The notes under the pieces were generated by a model. That model saw only the letters and a list, made by a program, of their open reading frames with translations. It made no database searches and was not told the DNA's origin. Made by a program: the position numbers and the translations under genes. Shown piece after piece: positions 8,440 to 17,616 of a DNA stretch of 64,000 nt (positions are counted from its first letter, which is position 1; every line of letters begins with the position of its first letter). The stretch comes from an uncultured Lachnospiraceae bacterium (GTDB lineage: Bacteria > Bacillota > Clostridia > Lachnospirales > Lachnospiraceae): assembly GCA_946407725.1 (NCBI GenBank), contig CAMJPM010000005.1, positions 1-64,000 of the forward strand. Reading direction: 5' to 3'.

Positions 8440-9632
8440 AAAGGGTTTATATCACCACTATAATTACCTGTCTTGTTGTTCTGGGTATTTTTCACGGCAC
8501 CTTCAGGCTTTTGAACATCTCCGGGAAAAAGGACAGGATAAAGGTCGGTTTTATTTATGACAATGATGAGAGCACAGCCTATACCTACAACTTTTCCCTG
8601 GCAAAGGATGCGGTGGAAAAGAAATACGCTGACAAGGCAGAAATACTGACCTGCAGCAACGTGCTTGATGATGAAATGGAGGAGCCCTTAAGGGAGCTTG
8701 CGGGAGCGGGCTGTGACATCATTTTTTTCAATGGCTACAGCGAGAAGGTAAAACAGCTTGCCCCGGAATATCCGGGAACCCAGTTCTGCCAGACCTCCTA
8801 TATGGATATGAACGGGGTAAGTGTGCCGGAAAACTACCACACATTCAAGGGTGAAGCCTATCAGGGACGGTATGTAAGCGGTATCGCGGCGGGAATGAAG
8901 ATACGGCAGATGATACTGGAGGGAACCATTTCGGAAGACCAGGCTGTAGTGGGTTTTGTGGCGGCATTTCCCACCTCTGAGGTAATCTCCGGATACACCG
9001 CCTTTATGCTGGGGGTACGCTCCGTGGTATCTACGGCTGTAATGAGGGTCTGCTACACAGAGACCTGGAGCAGCTATGCCCTGGAAAAGAACGCAGCGGC
9101 AAAGCTTATAGAGGACGGCTGCGTGGTAATCTCACAGCATACCGATACCATAGGCCCTGCGATCGCCTGTGAGGAGGCGTCAGAGGAAAAGGAAGTCTAT
9201 TTCGTGGGATTTAACCAGAGCATGTCGGAGGTGGCTCCAAGCTCTTCCCTGGTCACAGCCAGGATATGCTGGGAAACCTACGTGCTTGACGCAGCAGAGG
9301 CGGTAATGTCCAATAGAAAGATAGAATCTGTTGTTACGGGAAATATCCATGGACATGATGTGTCTGCGGGATTTGATAAGGGCTGGGTCGAAATGGTGGA
9401 TCTCAATATGCTGGTGATCCCTTCAGGAACTGAGGAAGCCATGAACAGTGCCATAGAGCGGTTTAAGCGGGGAGATACGGGCTTTGTTTACCATGGGAAC
9501 TATATTGGTGTTGATCCCGATGACCCTTCCGATACCTGGGATCTTAAGAAGGGGTATATAGAGAATGAAAATACCTCTTACCCCCTGTTTCACTATATCC
9601 TGTCGGATGTTATCACCATTGTGGATATTTAA
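8436..9632 (+). CDS. BMP/PnrA-like periplasmic-binding-type protein, membrane-anchored
   Basis: 398 residues with an N-terminal membrane anchor (residues 4-24, no lipobox cysteine) and a body like the Bmp/PnrA/Med family: KVGFIYDNDESTAYTYNFSL, then GAGCDIIFFNGYS, KGEAYQGRYVSGIAAGMK and VGFVAAFPTSEVISGY. Family members bind purine nucleosides or related ligands. No ABC permease or ATPase is adjacent. Instead it is translationally coupled by a four-base overlap to the propeller/HD-GYP receptor, so it may present a ligand to that receptor rather than feed a transporter; this is inference. Confidence 0.8.
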   Translation: MKRVYITTIITCLVVLGIFHGTFRLLNISGKKDRIKVGFIYDNDESTAYTYNFSLAKDAVEKKYADKAEILTCSNVLDDEMEEPLRELAGAGCDIIFFNGYSEKVKQLAPEYPGTQFCQTSYMDMNGVSVPENYHTFKGEAYQGRYVSGIAAGMKIRQMILEGTISEDQAVVGFVAAFPTSEVISGYTAFMLGVRSVVSTAVMRVCYTETWSSYALEKNAAAKLIEDGCVVISQHTDTIGPAIACEEASEEKEVYFVGFNQSMSEVAPSSSLVTARICWETYVLDAAEAVMSNRKIESVVTGNIHGHDVSAGFDKGWVEMVDLNMLVIPSGTEEAMNSAIERFKRGDTGFVYHGNYIGVDPDDPSDTWDLKKGYIENENTSYPLFHYILSDVITIVDI

Positions 9633-9668
9633 AATGGTAATAAATAAAAAAGAAAAGGAGAGATAAAA

Positions 9669-10625
9669 ATGAGTTTTGATATTCAGTATCTTTTATGGCT
9701 TCAGGAGATCAGGAATGCCACCGGAGGCGCTTTTGACGAGTTTTTCAACGCACTGTCGAAATTCTGCGTGGATATAATGCCATTTCTCCCATTCATTGTT
9801 TACTGGAGCGCCAATAAAAAATGGGGCTACCGCTTCATTACAACCTACTGGTGCGGAGAGGTGATGAACGGTATCATCAAGCTCACGGTCTGTGCCTACA
9901 GACCATGGATCCGTTCGGACCTTATCGAGCCTGCAGGGGATTCCAAGGTGGCGGCCACGGGTTATTCCTTTCCCAGCGGACACTCCACAAACGCAGGAAT
10001 GCTCTACGGCACAACCGTTGCCTGGCAGAAGGATAAACGCCGGTGGCTGGCTGTAGTCTGCGGTATAGTTATGATACTTACATGTTTTTCCAGGAATTAT
10101 CTGGGAGTGCATACTCCCCAGGATGTGGTGGTAGGCCTTTTTTCCTCCCTGTTACTGGTGTGCGTTGTAGGCATAGTTGAGAAAAAGGTGGGAGATGATG
10201 AGAAGCTTATGGATAAGCTTACTGTTCTCGGATTTATTGTGATGGTCGCCACACTTATTTATATCCAGGTCAAGCCCTATCCCATGGATTATGTGGACGG
10301 TGTATTGTTAGTGGATCCCCGGAAGATGATGAACGATACATTTAAGGCATGCGGCGGATTTCTCGGATACCTTATAGGCAGCTATATAGACCGTCATTAT
10401 ATCCGCTACGAAATACCTGTTGGTACCGGAGCCGTTAATCTTCCGATGCTGACCTGTATCGGCGCTGCATTGATGTTTGCGTGGAAAGGATTATTCGCAC
10501 CCGCAACTATAGTGCTGATCTTCGGATCGCATTGGGGAAATTTCCTGGCAATGGGATTGATGAGCTTATTTGCCCTTACAGTATGGCCTCTGGTGATAAG
10601 AAAGGCTGCGGCTGAGGAGCCGTAA
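9669..10625 (+). CDS. PAP2-family membrane phosphatase
   Basis: 318 residues with several membrane helices and the three PAP2 signature segments: KLTVCAYRPWIR (variant of KxxxxxxRP), PSGHS in GYSFPSGHSTNAG, and SRNYLGVHTPQDV (SRxxxxxHxxxD). Family members dephosphorylate lipid phosphates such as undecaprenyl pyrophosphate or phosphatidic acid at the outer membrane face. The long C-terminal half (residues 170-318) is extra membrane sequence found in some clostridial members. AGGAGAG lies before ATG 9669. It is the last gene of the 4.8-10.6 kb run and ends next to a terminator hairpin. Confidence 0.9.
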   Translation: MSFDIQYLLWLQEIRNATGGAFDEFFNALSKFCVDIMPFLPFIVYWSANKKWGYRFITTYWCGEVMNGIIKLTVCAYRPWIRSDLIEPAGDSKVAATGYSFPSGHSTNAGMLYGTTVAWQKDKRRWLAVVCGIVMILTCFSRNYLGVHTPQDVVVGLFSSLLLVCVVGIVEKKVGDDEKLMDKLTVLGFIVMVATLIYIQVKPYPMDYVDGVLLVDPRKMMNDTFKACGGFLGYLIGSYIDRHYIRYEIPVGTGAVNLPMLTCIGAALMFAWKGLFAPATIVLIFGSHWGNFLAMGLMSLFALTVWPLVIRKAAAEEP

Positions 10626-10676
10626 AAAAATACCGGAAGACACTCCGCTTCTTTAAGATTGCGGTCTGTCTTCCGG
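10624..10676. terminator. Terminator between the PAP2 gene and the XRE-REC remnant
   Basis: A hairpin at 10633-10676 has arms beginning CCGGAAGAC and ending GTCTTCCGG, with two mismatches. A run of seven A at 10624-10630 gives a T-run for minus-strand transcripts. It overlaps the last codons of the minus-strand receiver gene. Confidence 0.8.
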
Positions 10677-11284
10677 GGAAGAACTGTCGCTGAAAAGACC
10701 CCTGACCGGAAAACGAAGCTTTCCAAGCTGTTCCCTTACATCTTCAAGGCTCAGGGGTTTTACGATAAAACCGCTGGCGGAAGTGTTCCAGGCGCTGACG
10801 GCATAATCAGGGTAGCTTGTAAGGAAGATCACGTTTGTAAGGGGATTTATTTCCATAAGGACTTTACAGAGATCAATGCCATTGGTCTTGCCTATCTCAA
10901 TATCCAGAAATGCAATGGAAAGCCGACTCTCCCGGGCAAAGTCAATGGCCTCGGAGGCTTTCAGGAAGCCTGTGATGGAAGCACTGGGCATGGCCTCGGA
11001 AAGAACGGGTATGGCGCCGGAAAGCAGTATGGCCTCATCATCTACTATAATGACTTCGGGAGAATCCAGATCAGTGTTCACCGCATTGGTGAGCTCGGAT
11101 ACTTCTATATTCAAAAGCTGTGCCAGACGGGTAAGAAGAATGAGATCCGGAACACGCCACGCCGGCCGGTTTCCCAGTTTGCGATACAGGAACGGCTGAC
11201 ATACATACGCTGGGCCAGCTGCTGCTGTGACAGATTCTTTTTTGTTCTCAGACTTCTTAAGGTCTCTCCGAAACGGTTTGTCAT
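10653..11284 (-). pseudogene. XRE helix-turn-helix / receiver regulator broken by a frameshift
   Basis: Upstream frame: MTNRFGETLRSLRTKKNLSQ, then VSRSCIANWETGRR, a typical Cro/C1-type HTH, then an out-of-frame tail and stop at 11111. Downstream frame: read from about 11153 it continues VPDLILLTRLAQLLNIEVSE, exactly the expected end of an XRE domain, followed by a complete CheY-like receiver (VIIVDDEAIL, FLDIEIGKTNG, FLTSY, KPL). The two frames meet at about 11148-11166, where one base appears lost or two gained. XRE-REC single proteins are known in Lachnospiraceae. The receiver could still be made from TTG 11114, which overlaps the HTH stop as TTGA. The start at ATG 11284 lacks a clear Shine-Dalgarno; a GTG at 11356 is an alternative. 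Confidence 0.8.
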
Positions 11285-11383
11285 AATAATAGAGAATAAC
11301 AGTTTTACGCGATTATTCAATGCCTGTGGGGAAAAAGGCGTGTCATTCTGAAACACACGGCTAAAAAAGCCGGCTTTTACAGG

Positions 11384-11396
11384 TATAATCTATAAT
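11384..11396 (+). promoter_or_regulatory. Candidate -10 elements upstream of the signalling operon
   Basis: Two overlapping-phase TATAAT hexamers lie at 11384-11389 and 11391-11396, 30-40 bases before the hybrid kinase start. No good -35 hexamer sits at 17 bases. Upstream is the 14-base palindrome AAAAGCCGGCTTTT at 11365-11378, a possible activator site. The deduced leader is short and has no Shine-Dalgarno. Confidence 0.45.
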
Positions 11397-11425
11397 GATT
11401 TATTGTGCGTTTTTAGTATTTGCCT

Positions 11426-14221
11426 ATGAACAAGAACAGAAACAATGAAATAAAGCTTACCATAAGAAACACAGTAGTAGCTGTACTGGTTATTGTGTTT
11501 TTTTGCGGTATCATACTTTTATATCACAGCATGCTCTACAGCGAGAAGAAGGATAGCATCATCAAGAGCGGTGAGCTTATTGCCAAGGAGTCGGCGGAGG
11601 AAATTGACCATTATCTGTCCACGAATATAGATTCCATAAAGCTTGCGGCATACGCCCTTGACGGGATGATAAAGGAACACCGTACGGATGATGAGATACA
11701 GGATTACCTTGTGGGGCAGTCAACGGCGGTAAGAAGTGCGGTGATCGAGAATATGACCGGGCTCTACGGCTATATTAACGGCAGGTTTTTCAGTGGTACC
11801 AACTGGGTGCCGCCTTCAGACTATGTGGCCACGGCACGCCCCTGGTATACGAAGCCCATGGAGAGCCCCGGGGAGATAACTATTCTTGACCCCTATGTGG
11901 ATGTTCAGTCGGGCAATGTGATGCTGGCTCTTGGAAAGACACTGTGTGACGGTGTCAGCGTGATATCGGTGGATGTGTCTTTAGACCAGATACAGAAGCT
12001 CACGGAGGACGCCGTATTCAGCGGTAATTCCGACGTGGAGATGCTGTTAAACGACAAGGGGATGGTGGTCGCCCATTCGGACAGGAATGAGATCGGAAAG
12101 AATTATTATGAGGAAGATGGTACCTTCGGAGCAGAGATCGCAAAAAAGCTGGACAGGGTCGGAAGCTATTCCTTTGAATTTGTTTTTGAGGGCTCAAATT
12201 ACATAGTATATGTGGCGGATATACGGAACGGATGGCTCTGTATATCGGTTAAGGATGCAACAAGTGTATTCGGATCCTTAAACTCCATACTTTTCATCAC
12301 GATCACGGCAGTCGTGGCAATAGTAGTGGTCATAGGTATTATCATGACCAGATCAAACCGCTATCTCCATATGTCAACGAGGGCGATGGCTGCAAACGAG
12401 GCAAAATCAGAGTTTCTTTCAAATATGTCCCATGAGATCAGGACACCCATAAATGCCATGCTGGGCATGAATGAGATGATCTTAAGGGAAAGTGACGATC
12501 CCACTGTCCTTAACTATTCAGAAAATGTGAAGTCCGCCGGGAAAAACCTTCTTGGGCTTATCAGCAATGTTCTTGATTTTTCAAAGATAGAGGCCGGGAG
12601 AATGGAGATCGTTCCCATGGATTATGATCTTTCCTCCCTGCTTACGGAGATCGAAAATCTTATAGAGACCCGGGCAGAGAATAAGAGGCTTTTGTTCGTG
12701 ATCAATGCGGACAGAAATATCCCGAAACATCTTCACGGTGATGAGATGCGCATAAAACAGATAATGACCAATCTCCTTACAAATGCGGTCAAGTATACGG
12801 AGAAGGGCAGCGTTACATTCACCATCGGTTATGATACGGTAGAAAATGATCCGGACAGCGTGATCATAAAGGTATCGGTGAAGGATACCGGGATCGGGAT
12901 AAGGGATGAGGACAGAGACAAGCTGTTTCTGGAATTTGAACGGCTGGATACCGGAAGAAACAATTCCATTGAGGGTACAGGCCTTGGCATGAGCATTACA
13001 AAGAGGCTTTTAGAGCTTATGGGAAGCACTCTTACGGTGGAAAGCGTTTACGGAGAAGGGTCGGAATTCGGCTTTGCCCTGAAGCAGGGAGTGGTTTCAC
13101 CGGAGGTGCTGGGTGATTATAAATCATCCCGTAAAACAGAGCACGCGGAAAAGGAAAAATCCCATGAGAAGTTTATAGCGCCCGATGCCCGTGTTCTGGT
13201 GGTGGATGATAATGAAATGAACATTAAAGTGTTCATCAGCCTTATCAAGCGGACACAGGTGATGGCGGATTCAGCAGGAAGCGCCGACGAGGGAATTGAC
13301 TTAACCCTGAGTACAAAGTATGACATGATCTTTATGGATCATATGATGCCTGAAAAGGACGGGATAGAGGCACTGCATGAAATAAGGGAGAATCCGGACA
13401 ATCCCAATAATACCACACCCACGGTATGCCTTACCGCCAATGCCATTTCAGGCGCAAGGGAAACATATCTTTCAGCGGGCTTTGACGACTATCTTACAAA
13501 GCCTGTGGATCCGGACACTCTGGAGGAGATGATGCTTTATTTCCTGCCTGAGGAAAAGACAAAAAGGCGTGGGGAGGACAGTGAAGAGAGTCCGGCAGAA
13601 GAAGAGAATAAGGATTCTGACATTATGTCTGAGATATTCGAAAAGCTTCTGGACAGTCCCATAGATGCCTTTGTAGGACTTAAGAACAGCGGCACCGCTG
13701 AAGCATATCTCTCGCTTTTGCAGATATTCCGCGGATCCATAGATGAAAAGGCGGAGGAGTTAAACAGGCTCTATGGAGATGAGGATTTTAAGAACTATAC
13801 AATAAAGGTGCATGCCCTGAAGAGCTCGGCAAGGATAATAGGAGCGGTAGACTTCGGCGAAGAGGCCCAGAAGCTTGAGAATGCCGGTAAGGAAGGGGAC
13901 AATGATTATATTTTTGCCCATCATGAACAGTTTATCGATGAGTATTTAGGCTTTAAGGAACCCCTGTCCGTTGTTATTTCCGGAGCTGCGAAGACTCCGG
14001 GTAAGGAGGATGCTCCCGACGATATGATGGAGGGTGTATTTGAGGAGATAAAAGCCGGGGCTCTCGATATGGATTGTGAGATGCTGGACGGTATTTTTGA
14101 AGAAATGGATAATTATAATATACCGCATAGTTATGCGGAATTGTATGGAAAGCTGCATGATGCTCTGTTAAAATACGATTACAAGGGGATGGTGCGGCTT
14201 CTGTCACAGGATAAAACCTGA
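11426..14221 (+). CDS. dCache hybrid histidine kinase with REC and Hpt domains
   Basis: About 931 residues from ATG 11426 (an in-frame TTG lies two codons upstream; neither has a clear Shine-Dalgarno). One helix at about 15-35, an extracytoplasmic double-Cache domain (40-285), a second helix (290-310), HisKA with SNMSHEIRTP (His near 336), HATPase_c (NLLTNAVKYT, DTGIG, GTGLG), receiver (VVDDNEMN, acceptor Asp near 638 in FMDHMMPEKDG) and Hpt (IKVHALKSSARIIGA, His near 796), then about 75 further residues. Domain order allows a full internal phosphorelay. The Cache domain carries ARPWY, PYVD and SVDVSLD, matching the dCache_1 amino-acid-binding signature. First gene of a plus-strand run ending at 24689. 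Confidence 0.93.
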   Translation: MNKNRNNEIKLTIRNTVVAVLVIVFFCGIILLYHSMLYSEKKDSIIKSGELIAKESAEEIDHYLSTNIDSIKLAAYALDGMIKEHRTDDEIQDYLVGQSTAVRSAVIENMTGLYGYINGRFFSGTNWVPPSDYVATARPWYTKPMESPGEITILDPYVDVQSGNVMLALGKTLCDGVSVISVDVSLDQIQKLTEDAVFSGNSDVEMLLNDKGMVVAHSDRNEIGKNYYEEDGTFGAEIAKKLDRVGSYSFEFVFEGSNYIVYVADIRNGWLCISVKDATSVFGSLNSILFITITAVVAIVVVIGIIMTRSNRYLHMSTRAMAANEAKSEFLSNMSHEIRTPINAMLGMNEMILRESDDPTVLNYSENVKSAGKNLLGLISNVLDFSKIEAGRMEIVPMDYDLSSLLTEIENLIETRAENKRLLFVINADRNIPKHLHGDEMRIKQIMTNLLTNAVKYTEKGSVTFTIGYDTVENDPDSVIIKVSVKDTGIGIRDEDRDKLFLEFERLDTGRNNSIEGTGLGMSITKRLLELMGSTLTVESVYGEGSEFGFALKQGVVSPEVLGDYKSSRKTEHAEKEKSHEKFIAPDARVLVVDDNEMNIKVFISLIKRTQVMADSAGSADEGIDLTLSTKYDMIFMDHMMPEKDGIEALHEIRENPDNPNNTTPTVCLTANAISGARETYLSAGFDDYLTKPVDPDTLEEMMLYFLPEEKTKRRGEDSEESPAEEENKDSDIMSEIFEKLLDSPIDAFVGLKNSGTAEAYLSLLQIFRGSIDEKAEELNRLYGDEDFKNYTIKVHALKSSARIIGAVDFGEEAQKLENAGKEGDNDYIFAHHEQFIDEYLGFKEPLSVVISGAAKTPGKEDAPDDMMEGVFEEIKAGALDMDCEMLDGIFEEMDNYNIPHSYAELYGKLHDALLKYDYKGMVRLLSQDKT

Positions 14222-14236
14222 AGCAGGAGATAATAA

Positions 14237-15571
14237 ATGAGTTACTGGGTAGTTGTGGTCGATGATGAACCATTAAGCCTTACAAATGCAAAAAATATAT
14301 TGCGCTCCAGGGGCATGAAGGTAAGCTGCCTCTGTTCCGGGGAGTATCTTTTGGAGTTCATTGAAAGCCGTACCCCGGATCTTATACTTCTCGATATTCT
14401 GATGCCTGAAATGGACGGATTTGAGACATACCGGGCACTGAGGCAGCTGGAAGAGAAACAGGGAAAACCCCAGATCCCGGTGATCTTTTTAACCGGTGAG
14501 GCGACACAGGAAACCGAGCGCCGGGGGTTAAAGGCGGGAGCTTCCGATTTTATCCATAAGCCCTTTGATGAAGATATTCTGATAAAGAGGATCAACAACA
14601 CCATAATAAACAGCAAGACCATAGAGAGCCTTACCGAGGAGGCGACCCTGGATAAGCTTACGGGGTTTATGAACAAGACTGCGGGCACGGAAAAGGTTGC
14701 AGCGCTTTGCAGGAATACAGAAGGGGCTCTCCTGATCCTGGATCTCGATAATTTCAAGCTTGTAAACGATCTCTACGGGCATGACATGGGTGACAGGGTG
14801 CTGGTGGAATTTGCGGGTATAGTCAGACTGAACATCAGAGCCGGTGATGTGGTGTCAAGAATTGGCGGTGATGAGTTTATGGGCTTCTTCCCGGGGTTGT
14901 CTGAACGGGAAGCGGTGGCGTCCCTTTCGGAAAGATTAAATACCCAGCTTAAGGATGAAGCAGCGGTTCTCATGGGAGAGGATCACGGCATTCCCTTCGG
15001 GATCTCCATCGGCGTGGCATTAACTACAGGTTATGATGATTATCAGCTGCTGTTTCAGTATGCCGACAGCGCTTTATATGAGGTGAAGCGAAACGGAAAG
15101 CACGGATTTGAGATATACGACCCGGAAGTGATATCCGGAAAAGGGGGAGATGATATCGAACGGGATCTTTCCAGGCTTGTGAGTATCATGTCGGAGAGGA
15201 ATGAGGGGAAGGGGGCAATGCTTCTCGGGCAGGAGGCATTTTCCTGGAATTATCGTTTTATTGAGCGCTTTTTATCCAGATACGGAGGAACTGTTGCAAG
15301 GGTTTTATTCTCCCTTTCGTCTTCGGAAACCGGTCTCATCTTTACGGAGATGGTGTCTGAATTTGGCAGGATCCTGAAAAACACCTTGAGGAAATCGGAT
15401 CTCATACTACAGTGGCAGCACAACCGTTATTTTGTGGTAATGCCGCTTCTTACTGAAAAGGATACCGGGAAGGTGTCTGAAAGAATAATGGAAAGCTGGA
15501 GAAAAACAGGATATTCCGACAGGGTCGAGGTTAAATATGCCGCGTCTTATTATGGGAAAGGAAAATCATGA
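14237..15571 (+). CDS. REC-GGDEF response regulator (probable diguanylate cyclase) with degenerate C-terminal domain
   Basis: 444 residues. A receiver fills 1-125 (VVVVDDEPLS, LLDILMPEMDG, FLTGEA, KPFDED). A GGDEF domain follows (about 135-290): LDKLTGFMN, LILDLDNFKLVND, RIGGDEFMGF with the catalytic motif intact, and YADSALYEVKRNGKHG. No RxxD inhibitory site was noted ahead of GGDEF. Residues 310-444 look like a second, degenerate GGDEF-type fold without the motif (FGRILKNTLRKSDLILQW, NRYFVVMPLL). It synthesises c-di-GMP if active, presumably when phosphorylated by one of the adjacent kinases. It lies 15 bases after the first kinase and overlaps the next gene by four bases. Confidence 0.92.
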   Translation: MSYWVVVVDDEPLSLTNAKNILRSRGMKVSCLCSGEYLLEFIESRTPDLILLDILMPEMDGFETYRALRQLEEKQGKPQIPVIFLTGEATQETERRGLKAGASDFIHKPFDEDILIKRINNTIINSKTIESLTEEATLDKLTGFMNKTAGTEKVAALCRNTEGALLILDLDNFKLVNDLYGHDMGDRVLVEFAGIVRLNIRAGDVVSRIGGDEFMGFFPGLSEREAVASLSERLNTQLKDEAAVLMGEDHGIPFGISIGVALTTGYDDYQLLFQYADSALYEVKRNGKHGFEIYDPEVISGKGGDDIERDLSRLVSIMSERNEGKGAMLLGQEAFSWNYRFIERFLSRYGGTVARVLFSLSSSETGLIFTEMVSEFGRILKNTLRKSDLILQWQHNRYFVVMPLLTEKDTGKVSERIMESWRKTGYSDRVEVKYAASYYGKGKS

Positions 15572-17616
15572 GCCGAAGGATCAATGAAAAATTCGTACTT
15601 TTTGTTGCGACACTGGCATCTGTGGGGATGTTCTTTATAAATTTCGTCATGGACTGGGAATTCTGGGTTCCCCCTGTGATCATATTTGGCGTTTTCTGTC
15701 TATGGATGGTCAATATTTCTGACAAGATAGATTTTGATGTAAGAAAGACAGTCTATTTTGATTATGCCCTGCTGCTGGTCTTCTATCACGGTGTCCATAA
15801 GACCAGTTTTACCGATATCGCCATGGCGGTGATATTGGTAATGTCAGCTTATTCTTCTCTTAACAGCGCATACATGATGAACGCTTTTCTTCTTGAGTAC
15901 TTTGTCCTGCTCTTTATTCATCTGATTAATCTGCCAGGAGGGGATCCAATAGTATTTGACAAGCTCACTGTTTCAAGGGTTCTGTTCCAGACCGGCATGG
16001 TTCTGCTGATCTACTATATACACACCAGAGCCATCAATGACAGGCTGGAGGATGAAGAGGAGAACAGGAGAAAAGATGAACGTATTGAGGAAAATGACAA
16101 CAGTATGGAGGATTTCCTCTCAAATATCTCTCATGAGCTCAGAACCCCTGTCAATGTAGTAAACGGAATGTCGGATCTACTGATAAAAAAGGGTGTGGGC
16201 AATGAGGCGGCTTCCATTAAAAATGCCGGTGTAAGGCTTGCCTATCAGATCGAGGACATTCAGGATTATACAGAGTGTAAGAGAAACAAGGTGTTTCTGG
16301 AAGAAGATAATTACATGAGCACGTCCCTTATCAATGATGTGGTTACCAGCTTCAGGATGAATGACAATGCTTCCCATCTGGATCTGGTGGTGGATCTGGA
16401 TCCGGGGGTTCCCACAATGCTTTGGGGAGATATTAAAAAGCTCCATAAGATATTCAGACATCTTCTTGAAAATGCGGTCAAGTTCACCAGAGCAGGCGGA
16501 ATCTATGTAAAGATGTATTCTGAGAAAACAGATTATGGCATTAATCTTGGCATTGAAATGACGGATACAGGAATCGGAATGGACAGCAATGCCATAAGAT
16601 CCATATCTCAGGGAATGTACCAGGCAAATAAGAAGAGGAACCGGAGCTCCGGTGGCATAGGACTGGGCCTTTTCATCGTCTATGGATTTACCCACAGAAT
16701 GGGAGGATTTGTCAAGATAGAGAGTGAGAAGAGGAACGGGACCACCATAAGGGTTACGATCCCGCAGAAGGTGGTGGATGCCACGCCCTGCCTGATGATA
16801 GACAAGAACTTTGACGGGGCTGTTCTGTTCCATGTAAGGCCCGATAAATACAAGGTTCCTAAGCTCAGGGATTTCTACCGCAGTATGGCCTCCAATCTTG
16901 CATTAGGGGTGCATGTGAGCCTGTATTCCGCAGATACGGTCTATGAGGTGGAACGTCTGAAGGAAAAGCTGAATGTGACCCATATATTTATGGGGCAGGA
17001 GGAGTATGAGGAAAACAAAGGATACTTTGAGGTGCTTGCCAGGGAGGATATCGTGGTGGCGGTTTCGGCCGGTCCTGATATAAAGACCCCGGAGAACAGC
17101 AGCGTGATGCTGATGCCCAAGCCCTTATATGCCTATCCTATCCTTAAGATATTAAATGAGGGAAAAGACGCCGGGGATGTGGACGTCACCGCCAATGTCA
17201 GGAGACCGGTATTTAAGGATGTAAAGGCCCTTATAGTGGATGATGAGCCCATGAACCTCGTAGTGGCCACCATGCTCTTCAGGGATTATGAGATGATAAT
17301 AGAAACTGCGGAAAGCGGAAGGGAGGCCATCCGGAAATTCCGGGAAAATGACTATGACCTCATCTTTATGGATCACATGATGCCGGAAATGGACGGTGTT
17401 GAAGCAATGAAGCTTATCCGGGCCGCAGCTTCCGATCTCGGGAAAAACATTGCAATTATAGCTCTTACTGCAAATGCGGTTTCAGGGGCAAGGGAAATGT
17501 TTATAAAGGAAGGCTTTGACGGATTTATAGCAAAGCCCATAAATACGGCTGATTTTGAAAGAGTGGTCTCAAGAGTCCTGAACGGGACAGCAGCGTTCGG
17601 AGGTGAAAAGAGATGA
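15568..17616 (+). CDS. Membrane hybrid histidine kinase with a degenerate and an intact receiver
   Basis: 682 residues. The N-terminal 155 residues hold about five helices with no large outer domain. HisKA has NISHELRTPVNVVNG; HATPase_c has ENAVKFT, TDTGIGMD and GIGLGLFIV. A receiver-like segment (about 405-530: CLMIDKNFDGAVLF, THIFMGQEEY, LMPKPLYAY) lacks the acceptor Asp and is a pseudo-receiver. The last 130 residues are a complete receiver (LIVDDEPMN, FMDHMMPEMDG, LTANAVSGA, AKPINT). There is no Hpt domain, so transfer would need the Hpt of a neighbour. Overlaps the preceding and following genes by four bases each, implying translational coupling. Confidence 0.92.
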   Translation: MSRRINEKFVLFVATLASVGMFFINFVMDWEFWVPPVIIFGVFCLWMVNISDKIDFDVRKTVYFDYALLLVFYHGVHKTSFTDIAMAVILVMSAYSSLNSAYMMNAFLLEYFVLLFIHLINLPGGDPIVFDKLTVSRVLFQTGMVLLIYYIHTRAINDRLEDEEENRRKDERIEENDNSMEDFLSNISHELRTPVNVVNGMSDLLIKKGVGNEAASIKNAGVRLAYQIEDIQDYTECKRNKVFLEEDNYMSTSLINDVVTSFRMNDNASHLDLVVDLDPGVPTMLWGDIKKLHKIFRHLLENAVKFTRAGGIYVKMYSEKTDYGINLGIEMTDTGIGMDSNAIRSISQGMYQANKKRNRSSGGIGLGLFIVYGFTHRMGGFVKIESEKRNGTTIRVTIPQKVVDATPCLMIDKNFDGAVLFHVRPDKYKVPKLRDFYRSMASNLALGVHVSLYSADTVYEVERLKEKLNVTHIFMGQEEYEENKGYFEVLAREDIVVAVSAGPDIKTPENSSVMLMPKPLYAYPILKILNEGKDAGDVDVTANVRRPVFKDVKALIVDDEPMNLVVATMLFRDYEMIIETAESGREAIRKFRENDYDLIFMDHMMPEMDGVEAMKLIRAAASDLGKNIAIIALTANAVSGAREMFIKEGFDGFIAKPINTADFERVVSRVLNGTAAFGGEKR

